Assembly: GCF_020832045.1 (NCBI RefSeq)
Contig: NZ_JAFIFK010000050.1
Coordinates: forward strand, 62,001 to 126,000
Source: Halomonas sp.
GTDB taxonomy: Bacteria > Pseudomonadota > Gammaproteobacteria > Pseudomonadales > Halomonadaceae
Reading direction: 5' to 3'
Length of the DNA: 64,000 nucleotides
This document shows positions 31,011 to 44,549 of the stretch, one piece after another. Positions within the stretch are counted from its first letter, which is position 1, and each line of letters starts with the position of its first letter. The translations under genes were made by a program, and so were the position numbers. Under the pieces are notes generated by a model. That model saw only the letters and a program-made list of their open reading frames with translations, had not been told where the DNA came from and made no database searches.

Positions 31011-33795
31011 CATCCGTGCCACCGTGCGCCTGCAGTTCCATCGCGGCTTCACCTTGGACGATGCCTGCGAGTGCGTCGACTACTACGCCCGGCTCGGTAT
31101 CAGCCATGTCTATGCCTCACCGCTGCAGGTGTCGCGCAGCGACTCACCTCACGGCTACGACGGCATCGATCCTACCCGTATCGACCCCGAGCTCGGCGGT
31201 GAAGAGGCCCTGGAGCGGCTGGTCTATCGCCTGAGCTCCCACGACATGGGCCTGATCCTCGATATCGTTCCCAACCATGTGGCCGTAGGCGGCTCGCAGA
31301 ACCCTTGGTGGCAGGACGTGCTGGCATGGGGGCAGCAAAGCCCCTTCGCCGGTTTCTTCGATATCGACTGGCACGTCCCCGACCCCACCCTGGCCGGCAA
31401 GGTGCTACTACCCTTCCTTGGTGGCCCCTATGCCGATGCGCTGCAAGGGGGTGAGCTGGCGTTGCGCCACGAGGCCGAAACGACACGCTTCCAGGTCGTT
31501 TATCACGAACACCGCTACCCCATCGACCCTCGCCGCTATGGCGACATTCTGCGCCTTGCCGAGCATGAGACGTTATGGGACCTGGCGCCGCGTTTCGACG
31601 CCCTGCGCCAGCGCGACGACGCCTATACCGCCGTGACCGAGAGCCGCGATGCCCTGCGCCAGGCCCTTTCGGACCGCACCGCCAGCCAGGCACTGGAACA
31701 CGCCCTCAGCCTCTTCGACGGCAAAACGCGCGGCGGCGCCATTCGGCTGCACGACCTGCTTGAGCAACAGCATTATCGATTGGCCTGGTGGCGCAGTGGG
31801 GCCGACGAAATCAATTGGCGACGCTTCTTCGACATTACCGAGCTCGGTGGGCTGCGCATCGAGCAGCCTGAGGTGTTCGAGGCCGTACATGCGCTGCCGC
31901 TGCGCCTGGTGGAGCAGGGCTGGGTCGACGGCCTGCGCATCGACCATATCGACGGTCTGGCCGACCCGCGCGGCTACTGTCGTCGGTTGCGCACCCGCCT
32001 GGATGAGGTCCAGCAGCGGCGCCCGCCGGACGCGGTACGCCACGTGCCGATCTTCGTCGAGAAGATCCTGGCCGCCGAGGAGACACTGCATGGCGACTGG
32101 GGAGTCGAAGGCACCACCGGCTACGAGGTGATGAACGCGATTTCCGCTCTGCAGCACGACCCAGCCGGCGCCGAGCCGCTGCGTAACCTGTGGCAAGATG
32201 TCACCCACCGCAGCGCCGATTTCCTCTTCGAGGCTCGCCTGGCTCGTCGCGAGGTGCTCGCCAGCCTGCTGGCAAGCGAGTTCGAGGCGTGCGCCCGCGC
32301 CCTGCACGCCGTGGCCCGCCACGCGTTGGCAACTCGGGATATCACCCTGGCGTCGGTACGTCGGTCGCTTGAAGCACTGATCGTGCACTTCCCGGTCTAT
32401 CGGACCTATGCCGATGACGGTGGCCGCCCGGAACTCGACGCGCCCTTTTTCGACGAGGCCATGGCTGGCGCCCGGGATGAGCTGAGTCCGCCCGATACCG
32501 AAGTGCTGGAGTGGCTGCAGCGCTGGCTGGGCGGCGAGGCACCCTGCGATGTCGAAGATGCCGAGGAGCGCTGGCTGCGCCAGCGGGCCATCGTTCGCTT
32601 CCAGCAGCTCACCTCGCCGGTAGCCGCCAAGGCCGTGGAAGATACCGCTGGCTATCGTAGCGCGGCGCTGATTTCGCGTAACGACGTCGGCTTCGACGGC
32701 GAGCACTTCAGCCATACGCCACGCCAGTTTCACGATGCCAACGTCTGGCGAAGTCGCCACTTCCCACACGGCCTGGTTGCTACCGCCACCCATGACCACA
32801 AGCGTGGCGAGGACGTGCGGGCGCGGCTGGCTGCATTGAGCGAGAACGCCGGTGGCTTAGCCAGCCGAATCGCTCACTGGCGCGAGCTCGCCGCTCCACT
32901 GCGCCAGACGCAAGCGGCGGGGCCCGCCCCCAGCCCCGGCGACGAGCTGATTCTCTATCAACTCCTGCTTGGTGCCTGGCCGCCAGCCCTCCAGAGTCAC
33001 GATGAGGACGGCATACGTACGTTTGCCGAGCGAGTGGCCAAATGGCAGCAGAAGGCACTGCGCGAAGCCAAACTGCGCACTCACTGGCTGTGGCCCGACG
33101 ACGCCTACGAGGCCGCCTGCCGCGATTACCTGATGGGGATCCTGACCACGCCCGAGCTGTGCCGCGAGATCGAGGCGGCGGCCCGCGAACTCGATCTGCC
33201 AGGTGCGCTCAACGGCCTGGTCCAGACGACACTGCGCCTGACCGTACCCGGTGTGCCGGATCTTTACCAAGGCTGCGAATTCTGGGACTACAGCCTGGTC
33301 GACCCCGACAACCGGCGCCCTGTCGACCATGACGTGCGTCGGCACTCACTCGAAGCCGACAAGGAGCTCGCTGCAGCGCTGGCGGATTGGCAAGACGGTA
33401 CTGTCAAGCAGACGCTGATCGCACGCTTGCTGGCCCTGCGCCAGCAGCGGCGCGAGCTTTTCCTGGATGGGAATTACCACCCTCTGGCGGTCGAGTGCGG
33501 ACAGGGCGACAGGCTGGTCGCCTTCTTGCGTAGCCACGCTGACCAGCAGCTGATGGTTGTCGTACCACGTCTAACCGCACGACTCCTGCTGGATGCCGAT
33601 CGTCCCCATGTGGTGCCATCACAGTGGGGTAATACCGCCATCTGCCTCCCCACGGAAGCAATGGGCGTTTGGCAAAACGCACTGACCGGTACCATCCTGA
33701 ACGTATTGGAATCGCCTGTTGCCGCCGGTGAACTGCTGAACGATTTTTCCGTCGGCATCTATCTACGTAACCCGCAAGGGCAAAGGGAGAGCTAG
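31003..33795 (+). CDS. treY: Malto-oligosyltrehalose synthase
   Basis: ATVRLQFHRGFTLDDACECVDYYARLGISHVYASPLQVSRSDSPHGYDGIDPTRIDPELGGEEALERLV; GLRIDHIDGLADPRGYCRRLR; TATHDHKRGEDVRARLAALSE; PGVPDLYQGCEFWDYSLVDPDNRRPVD. Start at 31003 (MSDIRATVRL). Confidence 0.96.
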   Translation: MSDIRATVRLQFHRGFTLDDACECVDYYARLGISHVYASPLQVSRSDSPHGYDGIDPTRIDPELGGEEALERLVYRLSSHDMGLILDIVPNHVAVGGSQNPWWQDVLAWGQQSPFAGFFDIDWHVPDPTLAGKVLLPFLGGPYADALQGGELALRHEAETTRFQVVYHEHRYPIDPRRYGDILRLAEHETLWDLAPRFDALRQRDDAYTAVTESRDALRQALSDRTASQALEHALSLFDGKTRGGAIRLHDLLEQQHYRLAWWRSGADEINWRRFFDITELGGLRIEQPEVFEAVHALPLRLVEQGWVDGLRIDHIDGLADPRGYCRRLRTRLDEVQQRRPPDAVRHVPIFVEKILAAEETLHGDWGVEGTTGYEVMNAISALQHDPAGAEPLRNLWQDVTHRSADFLFEARLARREVLASLLASEFEACARALHAVARHALATRDITLASVRRSLEALIVHFPVYRTYADDGGRPELDAPFFDEAMAGARDELSPPDTEVLEWLQRWLGGEAPCDVEDAEERWLRQRAIVRFQQLTSPVAAKAVEDTAGYRSAALISRNDVGFDGEHFSHTPRQFHDANVWRSRHFPHGLVATATHDHKRGEDVRARLAALSENAGGLASRIAHWRELAAPLRQTQAAGPAPSPGDELILYQLLLGAWPPALQSHDEDGIRTFAERVAKWQQKALREAKLRTHWLWPDDAYEAACRDYLMGILTTPELCREIEAAARELDLPGALNGLVQTTLRLTVPGVPDLYQGCEFWDYSLVDPDNRRPVDHDVRRHSLEADKELAAALADWQDGTVKQTLIARLLALRQQRRELFLDGNYHPLAVECGQGDRLVAFLRSHADQQLMVVVPRLTARLLLDADRPHVVPSQWGNTAICLPTEAMGVWQNALTGTILNVLESPVAAGELLNDFSVGIYLRNPQGQRES

Positions 33796-33796
33796 G

Positions 33797-34522
33797 ATGG
33801 CTGACGAAGAGCGCATACGGAATCTCGCCTACGAAATATGGGAATCGGAAGGCCGCCCCGAAGGCCAACAACAGCGGCATTGGGACATGGCATTGAAGAT
33901 CGTCGCCGCTGAACAGGCAGCAGGCATGGATGCCGAACTCGAGGAGCTGGGCGAACCGGTAGAGGAGACTCCCATCTTCGAGGACGATCTGCCACTGGAG
34001 GACGACGAGGTAGGCATCCAGGAGAACCGGCTACCGCTCGACCCACCCGATGGCAGGGTCGACTTCGACGAGCTGCCTTATCGTGACGACCATGACGTGG
34101 CCCAGGACGTGCCGGTACAGGACCGTGGCAGCCCTGGGTCTACGACAACGGACAGCGTACCCACCGCCGCATCGCGCAGCCCGCTACCGGCCGAAGAGGC
34201 CACGAGCAGCGGTGCTCAGAATCAGGACATCGCCAATCGCGGAGGGCCGGACACCGCGCCGAGCTCACCGGACCCCGGGCCTGGCCCGATGGAGCCGCTG
34301 CCAGCGGAGTCGGCAACGGCCAAGCGAAAACGCAAGCCGCGCCGCGCCGACGATGGCCTGAGTCAGCCTGACGGCACCGACACCTCTCAGGTACCGGGAA
34401 AGACCGCCAAGTCCGCCGGCAGCAAGCGCAGCGCCAAGGCAGGCGACAGCGGCAAAGCGGCCAAGACGTCGTCCACCACCAAGGCGAAGAAATCACCGAG
34501 CCGCAAGAAGCCCAAGGAATGA
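33797..34522 (+). CDS. DUF2934 domain-containing protein with long disordered acidic middle and basic Lys/Ser/Ala-rich tail
   Basis: N-terminus MADEERIRNLAYEIWESEGRPEGQQQRHWDMALKIVAAEQ (DUF2934 pattern). Tail AKRKRKPRRADDGLSQPDGTDTSQVPGKTAKSAGSKRSAKAGDSGKAAKTSSTTKAKKSPSRKKPKE. Sits 1 nt after treY. Confidence 0.88.
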   Translation: MADEERIRNLAYEIWESEGRPEGQQQRHWDMALKIVAAEQAAGMDAELEELGEPVEETPIFEDDLPLEDDEVGIQENRLPLDPPDGRVDFDELPYRDDHDVAQDVPVQDRGSPGSTTTDSVPTAASRSPLPAEEATSSGAQNQDIANRGGPDTAPSSPDPGPGPMEPLPAESATAKRKRKPRRADDGLSQPDGTDTSQVPGKTAKSAGSKRSAKAGDSGKAAKTSSTTKAKKSPSRKKPKE

Positions 34523-34564
34523 ACGACACCTGGTAAGACGCCCACCGCTTCATGGATGAGAACG

Positions 34565-36772
<2,208 letters not shown>

Positions 36773-36824
36773 AGCCGCCACGTCCCGAGCGGTGGCAGGA
36801 AGAACGAGAGACAAGGAGTCCGAA

Positions 36825-38852
36825 ATGAGTTCACCTGCGTTGACAATTCCAAGGGTCGATCAGCTGCAAGAGCCGTTTCCGAGCGATGTCTCGGCCGCTG
36901 CTCATGCCCCTCGTATCGCCATCGAGGACGTGCATCCATCGCTAGATCACGGTCGTTTCGCCGCCAAAACCATCGTCGACGAACCTGTCATCGTCAAGGC
37001 GACGATATTCGCCGATGGTCACGACGTTCTGGCCGCCGCCATTTGCTGGCACGACGATTTAGGGGCGCAAAAGCGGGAACCCATGGAGGCAGTCCTCCCC
37101 CCCGGACGCGATCTCTACCAAGGGTGCTTCACGCCTTCCAGAGTGGGGAGACACGGTTTTTACATCGAGGCCTGGTGGGACATCTACGGCACTTATCACA
37201 GCGAGCTTTCCAAGAAATATCGGGCGGGCGTGCCGGTCGGCCTCGAGCTCGAAGAGGGACGGCTGTTAGTCACTCAGGCCATGGAGCGCAGCGAAGGTGA
37301 GCTGAGAGAAGCGCTGGCCGCCCTGCATGAAAAGTATCAGCAGCTCGAGCTCGATGCCGATCGAGTTGCGCTGCTGTTGGACAACAGCACGGTAAAGCTG
37401 ATGGAGGCCGCGGATTCACGCCCGCATCTGGTACGCAGCGACGCTTGCTACGGCGTCGAAGTAGAGCGCCTCAGGGCGCGTTACTCGAGCTGGTACGAGC
37501 TGTTCCCGCGCTCGGAAACCGACAGTCCGCATCGCCACGGTACCTTCCGTGACGTGCACGCACGCCTCCCCCTGATTCGCGACATGGGTTTCGATGTTCT
37601 CTATTTCCCGCCTATTCATCCCATCGGTCGCACACATCGCAAGGGACCCAACAACTCACTTGAAGCAGGGCCGGACGACCCCGGCAGTCCTTACGCCATC
37701 GGTAGCGAGGAGGGTGGTCATGAAGCGATACATCCGGAGCTTGGCACACGAGACGATTTCCGCGATCTGGTACGCGCTGCAGCCGATCATGGCTTGGAAA
37801 TCGCGCTGGACTTCGCCATCCAGTGCTCGCCCGACCACCCCTGGCTCGACGAGCACCCCGGTTGGTTCTCATGGCGCCCCGACGGGTCTATCCGCTACGC
37901 AGAGAATCCGCCCAAGAAGTATCAGGACATCGTCAACGTCGATTTTTATGCCGCGGACGCGGTCCCTTCGCTCTGGATCGAGCTTCGCGACATCGTTCAG
38001 GGCTGGGTCGACGAAGGCGTAAAGATCTTCCGCGTCGACAACCCCCATACCAAGCCGCTGCCTTTCTGGGAGTGGCTGATTGCCGATATTCGAGGTCGCG
38101 ACCCAGCGGTAATTTTTCTTGCCGAGGCCTTCACGCGGCCGGCGATGATGCTGCGACTTGGCAAGCTGGGCTTCAATCAGAGCTATACCTATTTCACTTG
38201 GCGCCATACCAAACAGGAGCTGACCGAGTACTTCACCCAGCTCAACGAATCACCGCTGCGCGAAGGCTACCGCCCCAACTTCTTCGTCAACACGCCCGAC
38301 ATCAACCCCTACTTCCTGCAGTCTTCGGGAAGACCCGGCTTTCTGCAACGAGCGGCCCTGGCGGCTCTCGGGGCCGGTTCCTGGGGGGTGTATTCAGGCT
38401 TCGAGCTGTGCGAGGGGGAACCGGTGCCGGGCAAGGAGGAGTATCTCGATTCGGAGAAGTACGAGATTCGCCCGCGTATCTATACCTCCCCCGGCAACAT
38501 CACCTATGAGATAGCGCAGCTCAACCGCATTCGACGGGAGAACCCGGCACTGCAGACCCACCTGGGCGTGTCCTTCTACACGGTGCACAACGAGAGGATT
38601 CTCCTTTTCGGCAAGCGTACCGAAGCACAGGACAATTTCATCCTCGCCGCGATCAACCTTGATCCGTTCGAGGCTCAGGAGGGGGTGTTCGAACTACCGC
38701 TGTGGGAGTTCGGGTTGCCCGACGACGCCACCTTGCAGGGAGAGGACCTGATGAATGGGCAACGCTGGACGTGGCACGGCAAGTGGCAATCGCTACGACT
38801 CGAGCCGTGGCATATGCCCTTCGCCATTTGGCGTATTCGCCCGGTTCACTAG
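36825..38852 (+). CDS. glgE: Alpha-1,4-glucan:maltose-1-phosphate maltosyltransferase
   Basis: RIAIEDVHPSLDHGRFAAKTIVDEPVIVKATIFADGHDVLAAAICW; DVLYFPPIHPIGRTHRKGPNNSLEAGPDDPGSPYAIGS; VKIFRVDNPHTKPLPFWEWLIADIR (GlgE signature). Confidence 0.96.
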   Translation: MSSPALTIPRVDQLQEPFPSDVSAAAHAPRIAIEDVHPSLDHGRFAAKTIVDEPVIVKATIFADGHDVLAAAICWHDDLGAQKREPMEAVLPPGRDLYQGCFTPSRVGRHGFYIEAWWDIYGTYHSELSKKYRAGVPVGLELEEGRLLVTQAMERSEGELREALAALHEKYQQLELDADRVALLLDNSTVKLMEAADSRPHLVRSDACYGVEVERLRARYSSWYELFPRSETDSPHRHGTFRDVHARLPLIRDMGFDVLYFPPIHPIGRTHRKGPNNSLEAGPDDPGSPYAIGSEEGGHEAIHPELGTRDDFRDLVRAAADHGLEIALDFAIQCSPDHPWLDEHPGWFSWRPDGSIRYAENPPKKYQDIVNVDFYAADAVPSLWIELRDIVQGWVDEGVKIFRVDNPHTKPLPFWEWLIADIRGRDPAVIFLAEAFTRPAMMLRLGKLGFNQSYTYFTWRHTKQELTEYFTQLNESPLREGYRPNFFVNTPDINPYFLQSSGRPGFLQRAALAALGAGSWGVYSGFELCEGEPVPGKEEYLDSEKYEIRPRIYTSPGNITYEIAQLNRIRRENPALQTHLGVSFYTVHNERILLFGKRTEAQDNFILAAINLDPFEAQEGVFELPLWEFGLPDDATLQGEDLMNGQRWTWHGKWQSLRLEPWHMPFAIWRIRPVH

Positions 38853-38891
38853 CAGAGTGGTGCGTACCTAACCCCCAAGGAGGGCAAGACC

Positions 38892-41800
38892 ATGATGGAT
38901 GCCAGCAGCGAATCCCACGCCGTCGAGACCCTCGATTTCCTCGACGACCCCCTCTGGTACAAGGACGCCGTGATCTATCAGGTGCACGTCAAGTCCTTCT
39001 TCGACGCCAACGACGACGGTATCGGCGATTTCAAGGGGCTGATCGAAAAGCTCGATTACATCGTCAGCCTCGGTGTGAATACCATTTGGGTACTGCCGTT
39101 CTACCCATCGCCACGACGCGACGATGGCTACGACATCGCCGAATACACCAGCGTCAGCCCGGACTACGGCACCATGGAGGATGCCCGACACTTCATCGAA
39201 GAGGCACATCGTCGGGGATTGCGGGTGCTCACGGAGCTGGTCATCAACCATACGTCCGACCAGCATGAATGGTTCCAGCGCGCTCGCCGATCGCCGCCCG
39301 GCTCGCCGGAGCGAGACTTCTACGTATGGTCCGACACTGACCTCAAGTATCCCGGCACCCGCATCATCTTTCTCGACACCGAAGTATCCAATTGGACATG
39401 GGATCCGCTAGCTGGCGCCTATTATTGGCATCGCTTCTATTCTCACCAGCCCGATCTCAATTTCGATAACCCGCAGGTGCTGGACGAAGTGATCAAGGTC
39501 ATGGAGTACTGGCTCGACATGGGCGTCGACGGCCTGCGCCTGGATGCCATTCCATACCTGGTCGAGCGCGAAGGCACCAACAACGAGAATCTTCCCGAGA
39601 CCCACGAGGTGCTCAAGAAGATTCGCGCGGTAATCGACGATCGTTACCCTGACCGCATGCTGCTCGCCGAGGCCAACCAGTGGCCCGAGGACACCCGCCC
39701 CTACTTCGGCGACGGCGACGAGTGTCATATGGCGTTCCATTTCCCATTGATGCCGCGCATGTACATGGCCCTCGCCCAGGAAGACCGCTTCCCGATCACC
39801 GACATACTGCGACAGACCCCCGAGATACCGGCCAATTGCCAATGGGCCATCTTCCTGCGCAATCACGATGAGCTGACGCTGGAGATGGTCACCGACAAGG
39901 AGCGCGACTACCTCTGGAACCACTACGCCGCCGATCGCCGTGCTCGCATCAACCTCGGAATACGCCGACGCCTGGCGCCGCTGCTCGAGCGCGACCGTCG
40001 TCGTGTCGAGCTGCTCAATAGCCTGCTGCTGTCGATGCCGGGAACACCGGTGCTCTACTATGGCGACGAGATCGGTATGGGCGACAACATCTACCTCGGC
40101 GACCGCGACGGGGTGCGTACCCCCATGCAATGGTCGGTGGATCGCAACGGCGGCTTCTCACGTGCCGACCCGGCAAGCCTCGTGCTGCCGGCGCTCATGG
40201 ACCCCCTCTACGGCTATCAGGCGGTCAACGTCGAATCCCAGCTGCGCGATCCGCATTCGCTACTGAACGCCATGCGGCGCCTGCTCGCGGTGCGCGATCA
40301 GCATCGAGCTTTCAGCCGCGGCACCATGCGGCCACTCTACCCGGCCAATCGCCATATCCTCGCCTACCTCCGCGAAATGACACTCGACAACGGCGAGACG
40401 GAAACACTGCTGTGCGTCGCCAATATGGCGCGAACCGCCCAGGCGGTGGAAGTCGATCTCTCCGCCTTCGCCGGCCAGGTGCCGGTGGAAATGGTCGGTG
40501 GCAGTGCATTTCCGCCGATCGGACGGACGCCGTACCTGCTGACACTGCCTCCTTATGGCTTCTTCTGGTTCCTGCTGGCACCGGAATCCGCCATGCCTGA
40601 ATGGCACGTGCCGGCCCCCGAGCCCATGCCGGAATATGTCACGCTGATCGTCAAAAAACGGCTCGAGGAGATATTCCAAGCCCCGGCGCGCCAGCTGCTC
40701 GAGCGTGAGACCCTACCTAGCTACCTGCCCAAGCGACGCTGGTTCGCCACCAAGCAGGCCCATATCGACCAAGTGCGCATCCTCTACGTTGCCCGGCTGG
40801 AGCACAGCCAGCACGCCATGCTGATCGCCGAGATGGAGGTCCACCATGCCGAGGGCATCGAACGCTACCAACTACCGCTGGCGTTTCTCGGTGAAGAGGA
40901 GCAGACCAGTGCCCTGCCCCAGCAGCTCGCCATGGCACGCGTCCGCCGCTTCCACGAAGTGGGGCTGCTGACCGATGCGCTGACACTGGATGCCTTTGCC
41001 CTGGCGGTTATCGATGCCATGCGACAAGGCCTAAAACTGCCGTGCGGCAGCGGGGAAATTCGCTTCGAGTCTACGCCCTTGCTCACCGCGCTGGAGCTTC
41101 CCGACCCCCTCGAAGTGGAGCAGCTGAGCGCGGAGCAATCCAACAGTTCGGTCATCATCGGCCGCCAACTGGTGCTCAAGCTATTCCGCAAGGTGGCGCC
41201 AGGAATTCACCCCGAAGCTGAGATCGGTCGCTTCCTCACCGAGCGCGGTTTCACCCATATCGCTGCCTTGCTTGGCGAGGTAACCCGCTTCGATGAGCAG
41301 GGAACGCCTCACACGCTGATGGTGATGCAGAGCTTCATCGATAACCAGGGCGATGCCTGGGCCTGGTTTCGAGCCACGCTCGCGCGTGCAGTTCGCGAGG
41401 CCAGAGCCGATCGGGATCAGGGACACGACAAGGCTTTCGAAGAGCCGGGTTATGGCGCCTGCGAGGAGTTGGAGTCTTTCGCCACCACCCTGGGCAAGCG
41501 TTTAGGCGAAATGCATAGCGTATTGGCTTCGCCCAGTGAGGATCCCGCCTTCAGTCCTCAAATTGCTTCGGATACCCAAGTCGAGCAGTGGAAGCAGCGA
41601 GTGCGGGAGCGTGTCGAAGAAGCGCTGGCACTGCTTGAGCAGCATGCAAAACAGTGTGACGAAGCCGAGCGACAGATCATCGAAGGGATCATGGCAAGTC
41701 GTGACTCGCTCACGGCCGCCATCGCTACCATCGCTGGGCTGACCAAAGGCAGCCTGCTGACGCGTATCCACGGCGACCTGCACCTGGGACAGGTGTTGGT

Positions 41801-42242
41801 CGCGCACCACGATGCCTACATCATCGACTTCGAGGGCGAGCCTGACCGCCCGCTGGAAGAGCGTCGCATAAAGGACAGCCCGCTAAGAGACGTGGCGGGC
41901 ATGTTGCGCTCCTTCGACTATGCCTTCACAAGGGTGGATGAGGCTCTTCCCGGTGGCGAGGGCGAAGAGATGCACGACGACAGCGATCACGAGGTGGCGG
42001 AGCGCTGCCTACTGAGCGCTCGCCAGGCCTTCCTCAATGCCTATTGGCATGCCACCCAGGCATTGCCGCACGAATGGCAACAAACGGCCGGCCCGGCCGC
42101 GGCAGTCGATCTGTTCGTTCTGGAAAAGACCGCCTACGAAATCGCCTATGAAATATCCAATCGTCCCGCCTGGCTGAGCGTGCCGCTGCGTGGCCTGGCG
42201 GCGCTAGTCGAGCAATTGGATGAAGGAGAGCCAAATGTCTGA
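38892..42242 (+). CDS. treS: Maltose alpha-D-glucosyltransferase (trehalose synthase) fused to maltokinase (TreS-Pep2)
   Basis: Tre[99 protein letters not shown]-terminal kinase half: [69 protein letters not shown]. Confidence 0.96.
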   Translation: MMDASSESHAVETLDFLDDPLWYKDAVIYQVHVKSFFDANDDGIGDFKGLIEKLDYIVSLGVNTIWVLPFYPSPRRDDGYDIAEYTSVSPDYGTMEDARHFIEEAHRRGLRVLTELVINHTSDQHEWFQRARRSPPGSPERDFYVWSDTDLKYPGTRIIFLDTEVSNWTWDPLAGAYYWHRFYSHQPDLNFDNPQVLDEVIKVMEYWLDMGVDGLRLDAIPYLVEREGTNNENLPETHEVLKKIRAVIDDRYPDRMLLAEANQWPEDTRPYFGDGDECHMAFHFPLMPRMYMALAQEDRFPITDILRQTPEIPANCQWAIFLRNHDELTLEMVTDKERDYLWNHYAADRRARINLGIRRRLAPLLERDRRRVELLNSLLLSMPGTPVLYYGDEIGMGDNIYLGDRDGVRTPMQWSVDRNGGFSRADPASLVLPALMDPLYGYQAVNVESQLRDPHSLLNAMRRLLAVRDQHRAFSRGTMRPLYPANRHILAYLREMTLDNGETETLLCVANMARTAQAVEVDLSAFAGQVPVEMVGGSAFPPIGRTPYLLTLPPYGFFWFLLAPESAMPEWHVPAPEPMPEYVTLIVKKRLEEIFQAPARQLLERETLPSYLPKRRWFATKQAHIDQVRILYVARLEHSQHAMLIAEMEVHHAEGIERYQLPLAFLGEEEQTSALPQQLAMARVRRFHEVGLLTDALTLDAFALAVIDAMRQGLKLPCGSGEIRFESTPLLTALELPDPLEVEQLSAEQSNSSVIIGRQLVLKLFRKVAPGIHPEAEIGRFLTERGFTHIAALLGEVTRFDEQGTPHTLMVMQSFIDNQGDAWAWFRATLARAVREARADRDQGHDKAFEEPGYGACEELESFATTLGKRLGEMHSVLASPSEDPAFSPQIASDTQVEQWKQRVRERVEEALALLEQHAKQCDEAERQIIEGIMASRDSLTAAIATIAGLTKGSLLTRIHGDLHLGQVLVAHHDAYIIDFEGEPDRPLEERRIKDSPLRDVAGMLRSFDYAFTRVDEALPGGEGEEMHDDSDHEVAERCLLSARQAFLNAYWHATQALPHEWQQTAGPAAAVDLFVLEKTAYEIAYEISNRPAWLSVPLRGLAALVEQLDEGEPNV

Positions 42243-44457
42243 TCTCACCGCCAGGCTTACACCTGATCCGAGCCTGTGGCTGCCCGAGGAGGAAGCTGAG
42301 GCCTTGGCGCGTGGCACCCATGGCGATCCGTTTTCGCTGCTAGGCGTCCATGAACACGACGGGGCTCCCATACTGAGGGTCTTCTTGCCCGGTGCGTTGG
42401 GCGTCGACGTGCTCGACCGAAAGGACGGTAGCTTTCGCTGCTGCCTGACGAGCATGCAGATCCCCGGCCTCTTTGCCGGCCGTCTGCCGTATGCAGCTCC
42501 CTACACCCTGCGCATTCGCTGGTCCAGCGGTGAAGAGAGCACGGAAGACCCCTACAGCTTCGACCTGCTGCTTGGCGAAATGGACCTTTATCTGATCGGC
42601 GAGGGTACGCATCGCTATCTGGGCGACTGTCTCGGCGCTCAGCACATGGCGGTGGAGGGCATCAAGGGGGTTCGTTTTGCCGTGTGGGCTCCCAATGCCC
42701 GGCGTGTCTCGGTGGTAGGCAATTTCAACGGCTGGGATGGGCGCCGCCATGTGATGCGTCTGCGCCATCCCGCTGGCGTCTGGGAGCTGTTCATTCCACG
42801 CATTGGCCCCGGTGAGTCCTACCAATACGAGATCCTCGATGCCCACGGAGCACTGGGCCTGCGGGCCGACCCGGTCGCGCTAGCCACTGAGACGCCACCC
42901 AGCACTGCCTCCGTCGTGGCCGATTCCACGCCCTACCAATGGCACGACGAGGCCTGGCTCGCACAACGCGGCAAGGCGCATGCGCCGAACCGGCCAATCA
43001 GCATTTATGAGGTGCACGCTTCCTCATGGCGGAAGCATGGCGGCGACCATGGCGAACTCTATAGCTGGCGCGAACTGGCCGAACACCTGATTCCCTACGT
43101 GCGGGAAATGGGCTTCACCCACGTTGAACTGCTGCCCATCATGGAACACCCGTTCGGCGGCTCCTGGGGCTACCAGCCGCTAAGCCAATTCGCCCCCAGC
43201 GGGCGCTTCGGCACACCTGCCGACTTCGCTCATTTCGTCGACGAGTGTCATCAGGCAGGACTCGGCGTGGTGCTCGACTGGGTGCCTGCCCACTTCCCCA
43301 CCGACCTCCACGGCCTGGCTCGCTTCGACGGCACAGCGCTGTACGAGTACGAGCACCCCTTCGAGGGCTTCCATCAGGATTGGGACACCTTCATCTATAA
43401 CTGGGGAAGGCGTGAGGTACACGGCTTTCTGCTGGCCTCGGCGCTGCACTGGCTGCGCCACTTTCATGTCGATGCACTACGCGTCGATGCCGTCGCCTCG
43501 ATGCTATATCGCAATTACTCGCGCAACGAGGGTGAGTGGATTCCCAACAAGCACGGCGGACATGAAAACCTGGAAGCGATCGACTTCCTGCGCCACCTCA
43601 ACGATGTTGTCAGCGAGGAAGCTCCCGGCACGCTGGTGATCGCCGAGGAGTCCACCGCCTGGCCCGGCGTTACAAAGCCGACCGCCGAGGGGGGGCTGGG
43701 ATTCGCCTACAAGTGGAACATGGGCTGGATGCACGACACCCTGAGCTTTATCGGTGAGGAACCCATCCATCGCCGATATCACCATCACCACATGACGTTT
43801 CCCATGGTCTACGCTTTTTCGGAGCATTACGTGTTGCCGATCTCCCACGACGAGGTCGTGCACGGCAAGGGATCGCTGATCGGCAAGATGCCTGGCGACG
43901 AGTGGCAGCAGTTCGCCAACCTACGCGCCTACCTCGCCACCATGTGGACCCAGCCCGGCAAGAAGCTGTTGTTCATGGGCTGCGAGTTCGGCCAATGGCG
44001 CGAGTGGAGCCACGATCGTGAACTTGACTGGTTCCTGCTCAGCGAGCCACGTCATTCCGGTGTACGCCAGCTGCTAACCGATCTCAATCACCTATACGTC
44101 GAGCATGCTGCCCTGCATGAATGCGATTCCGACCCTCACGGTTTCACCTGGGTGGTAGGCAACGACGATACCAACAGCGTCTTCGCCTGGCTGCGGTGGA
44201 GTGCTAAGGGAGAACCACTGTTGATCGTAGCCAACATGACGCCGGTTCCGCGCGGTGGCTACCGCTTGGGTGTGCCCCGCCCCGGATTATGGCAGGAGAT
44301 TTTCAACAGCGATGCCGAATGCTATGGCGGCTCGAATGTCGGCAATATGGGCCATCTGGAAGCCGAGGACGCTCCACTTCACGGCCAGACCGCCAGTCTA
44401 TCGATGACACTACCGCCGCTGGCGGTAGTGATATTGCAACCTGCCGAGCCACACTGA
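42235..44457 (+). CDS. glgB: 1,4-alpha-glucan branching enzyme
   Basis: [123 protein letters not shown]. Confidence 0.97.
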   Translation: MSDLTARLTPDPSLWLPEEEAEALARGTHGDPFSLLGVHEHDGAPILRVFLPGALGVDVLDRKDGSFRCCLTSMQIPGLFAGRLPYAAPYTLRIRWSSGEESTEDPYSFDLLLGEMDLYLIGEGTHRYLGDCLGAQHMAVEGIKGVRFAVWAPNARRVSVVGNFNGWDGRRHVMRLRHPAGVWELFIPRIGPGESYQYEILDAHGALGLRADPVALATETPPSTASVVADSTPYQWHDEAWLAQRGKAHAPNRPISIYEVHASSWRKHGGDHGELYSWRELAEHLIPYVREMGFTHVELLPIMEHPFGGSWGYQPLSQFAPSGRFGTPADFAHFVDECHQAGLGVVLDWVPAHFPTDLHGLARFDGTALYEYEHPFEGFHQDWDTFIYNWGRREVHGFLLASALHWLRHFHVDALRVDAVASMLYRNYSRNEGEWIPNKHGGHENLEAIDFLRHLNDVVSEEAPGTLVIAEESTAWPGVTKPTAEGGLGFAYKWNMGWMHDTLSFIGEEPIHRRYHHHHMTFPMVYAFSEHYVLPISHDEVVHGKGSLIGKMPGDEWQQFANLRAYLATMWTQPGKKLLFMGCEFGQWREWSHDRELDWFLLSEPRHSGVRQLLTDLNHLYVEHAALHECDSDPHGFTWVVGNDDTNSVFAWLRWSAKGEPLLIVANMTPVPRGGYRLGVPRPGLWQEIFNSDAECYGGSNVGNMGHLEAEDAPLHGQTASLSMTLPPLAVVILQPAEPH
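44408..44430 (+). repeat. Perfect 10-bp inverted repeat in the 3' end of glgB
   Basis: CACTACCGCC-GCT-GGCGGTAGTG. Confidence 0.9.
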
Positions 44458-44514
44458 GCAGCATCAGCCAACCCGGCCTCTTCGATGACCCTGGTTTCTA
44501 AAGGAGCGCGTGCG

Positions 44515-44534
44515 GTTGGTCGAAGCTGACCAAC
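44515..44534. terminator. Candidate hairpin between convergent glgB and HAD genes
   Basis: GTTGGTC-gaagct-GACCAAC; no strong T tract. Confidence 0.35.
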
Positions 44535-44549
44535 AGCGGGAATAGCGAC

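Noticed and set aside
31573-32799. 408-aa ORF antisense to treY
   Set aside because: Fully contained opposite a confident CDS; no family motif or RBS context.
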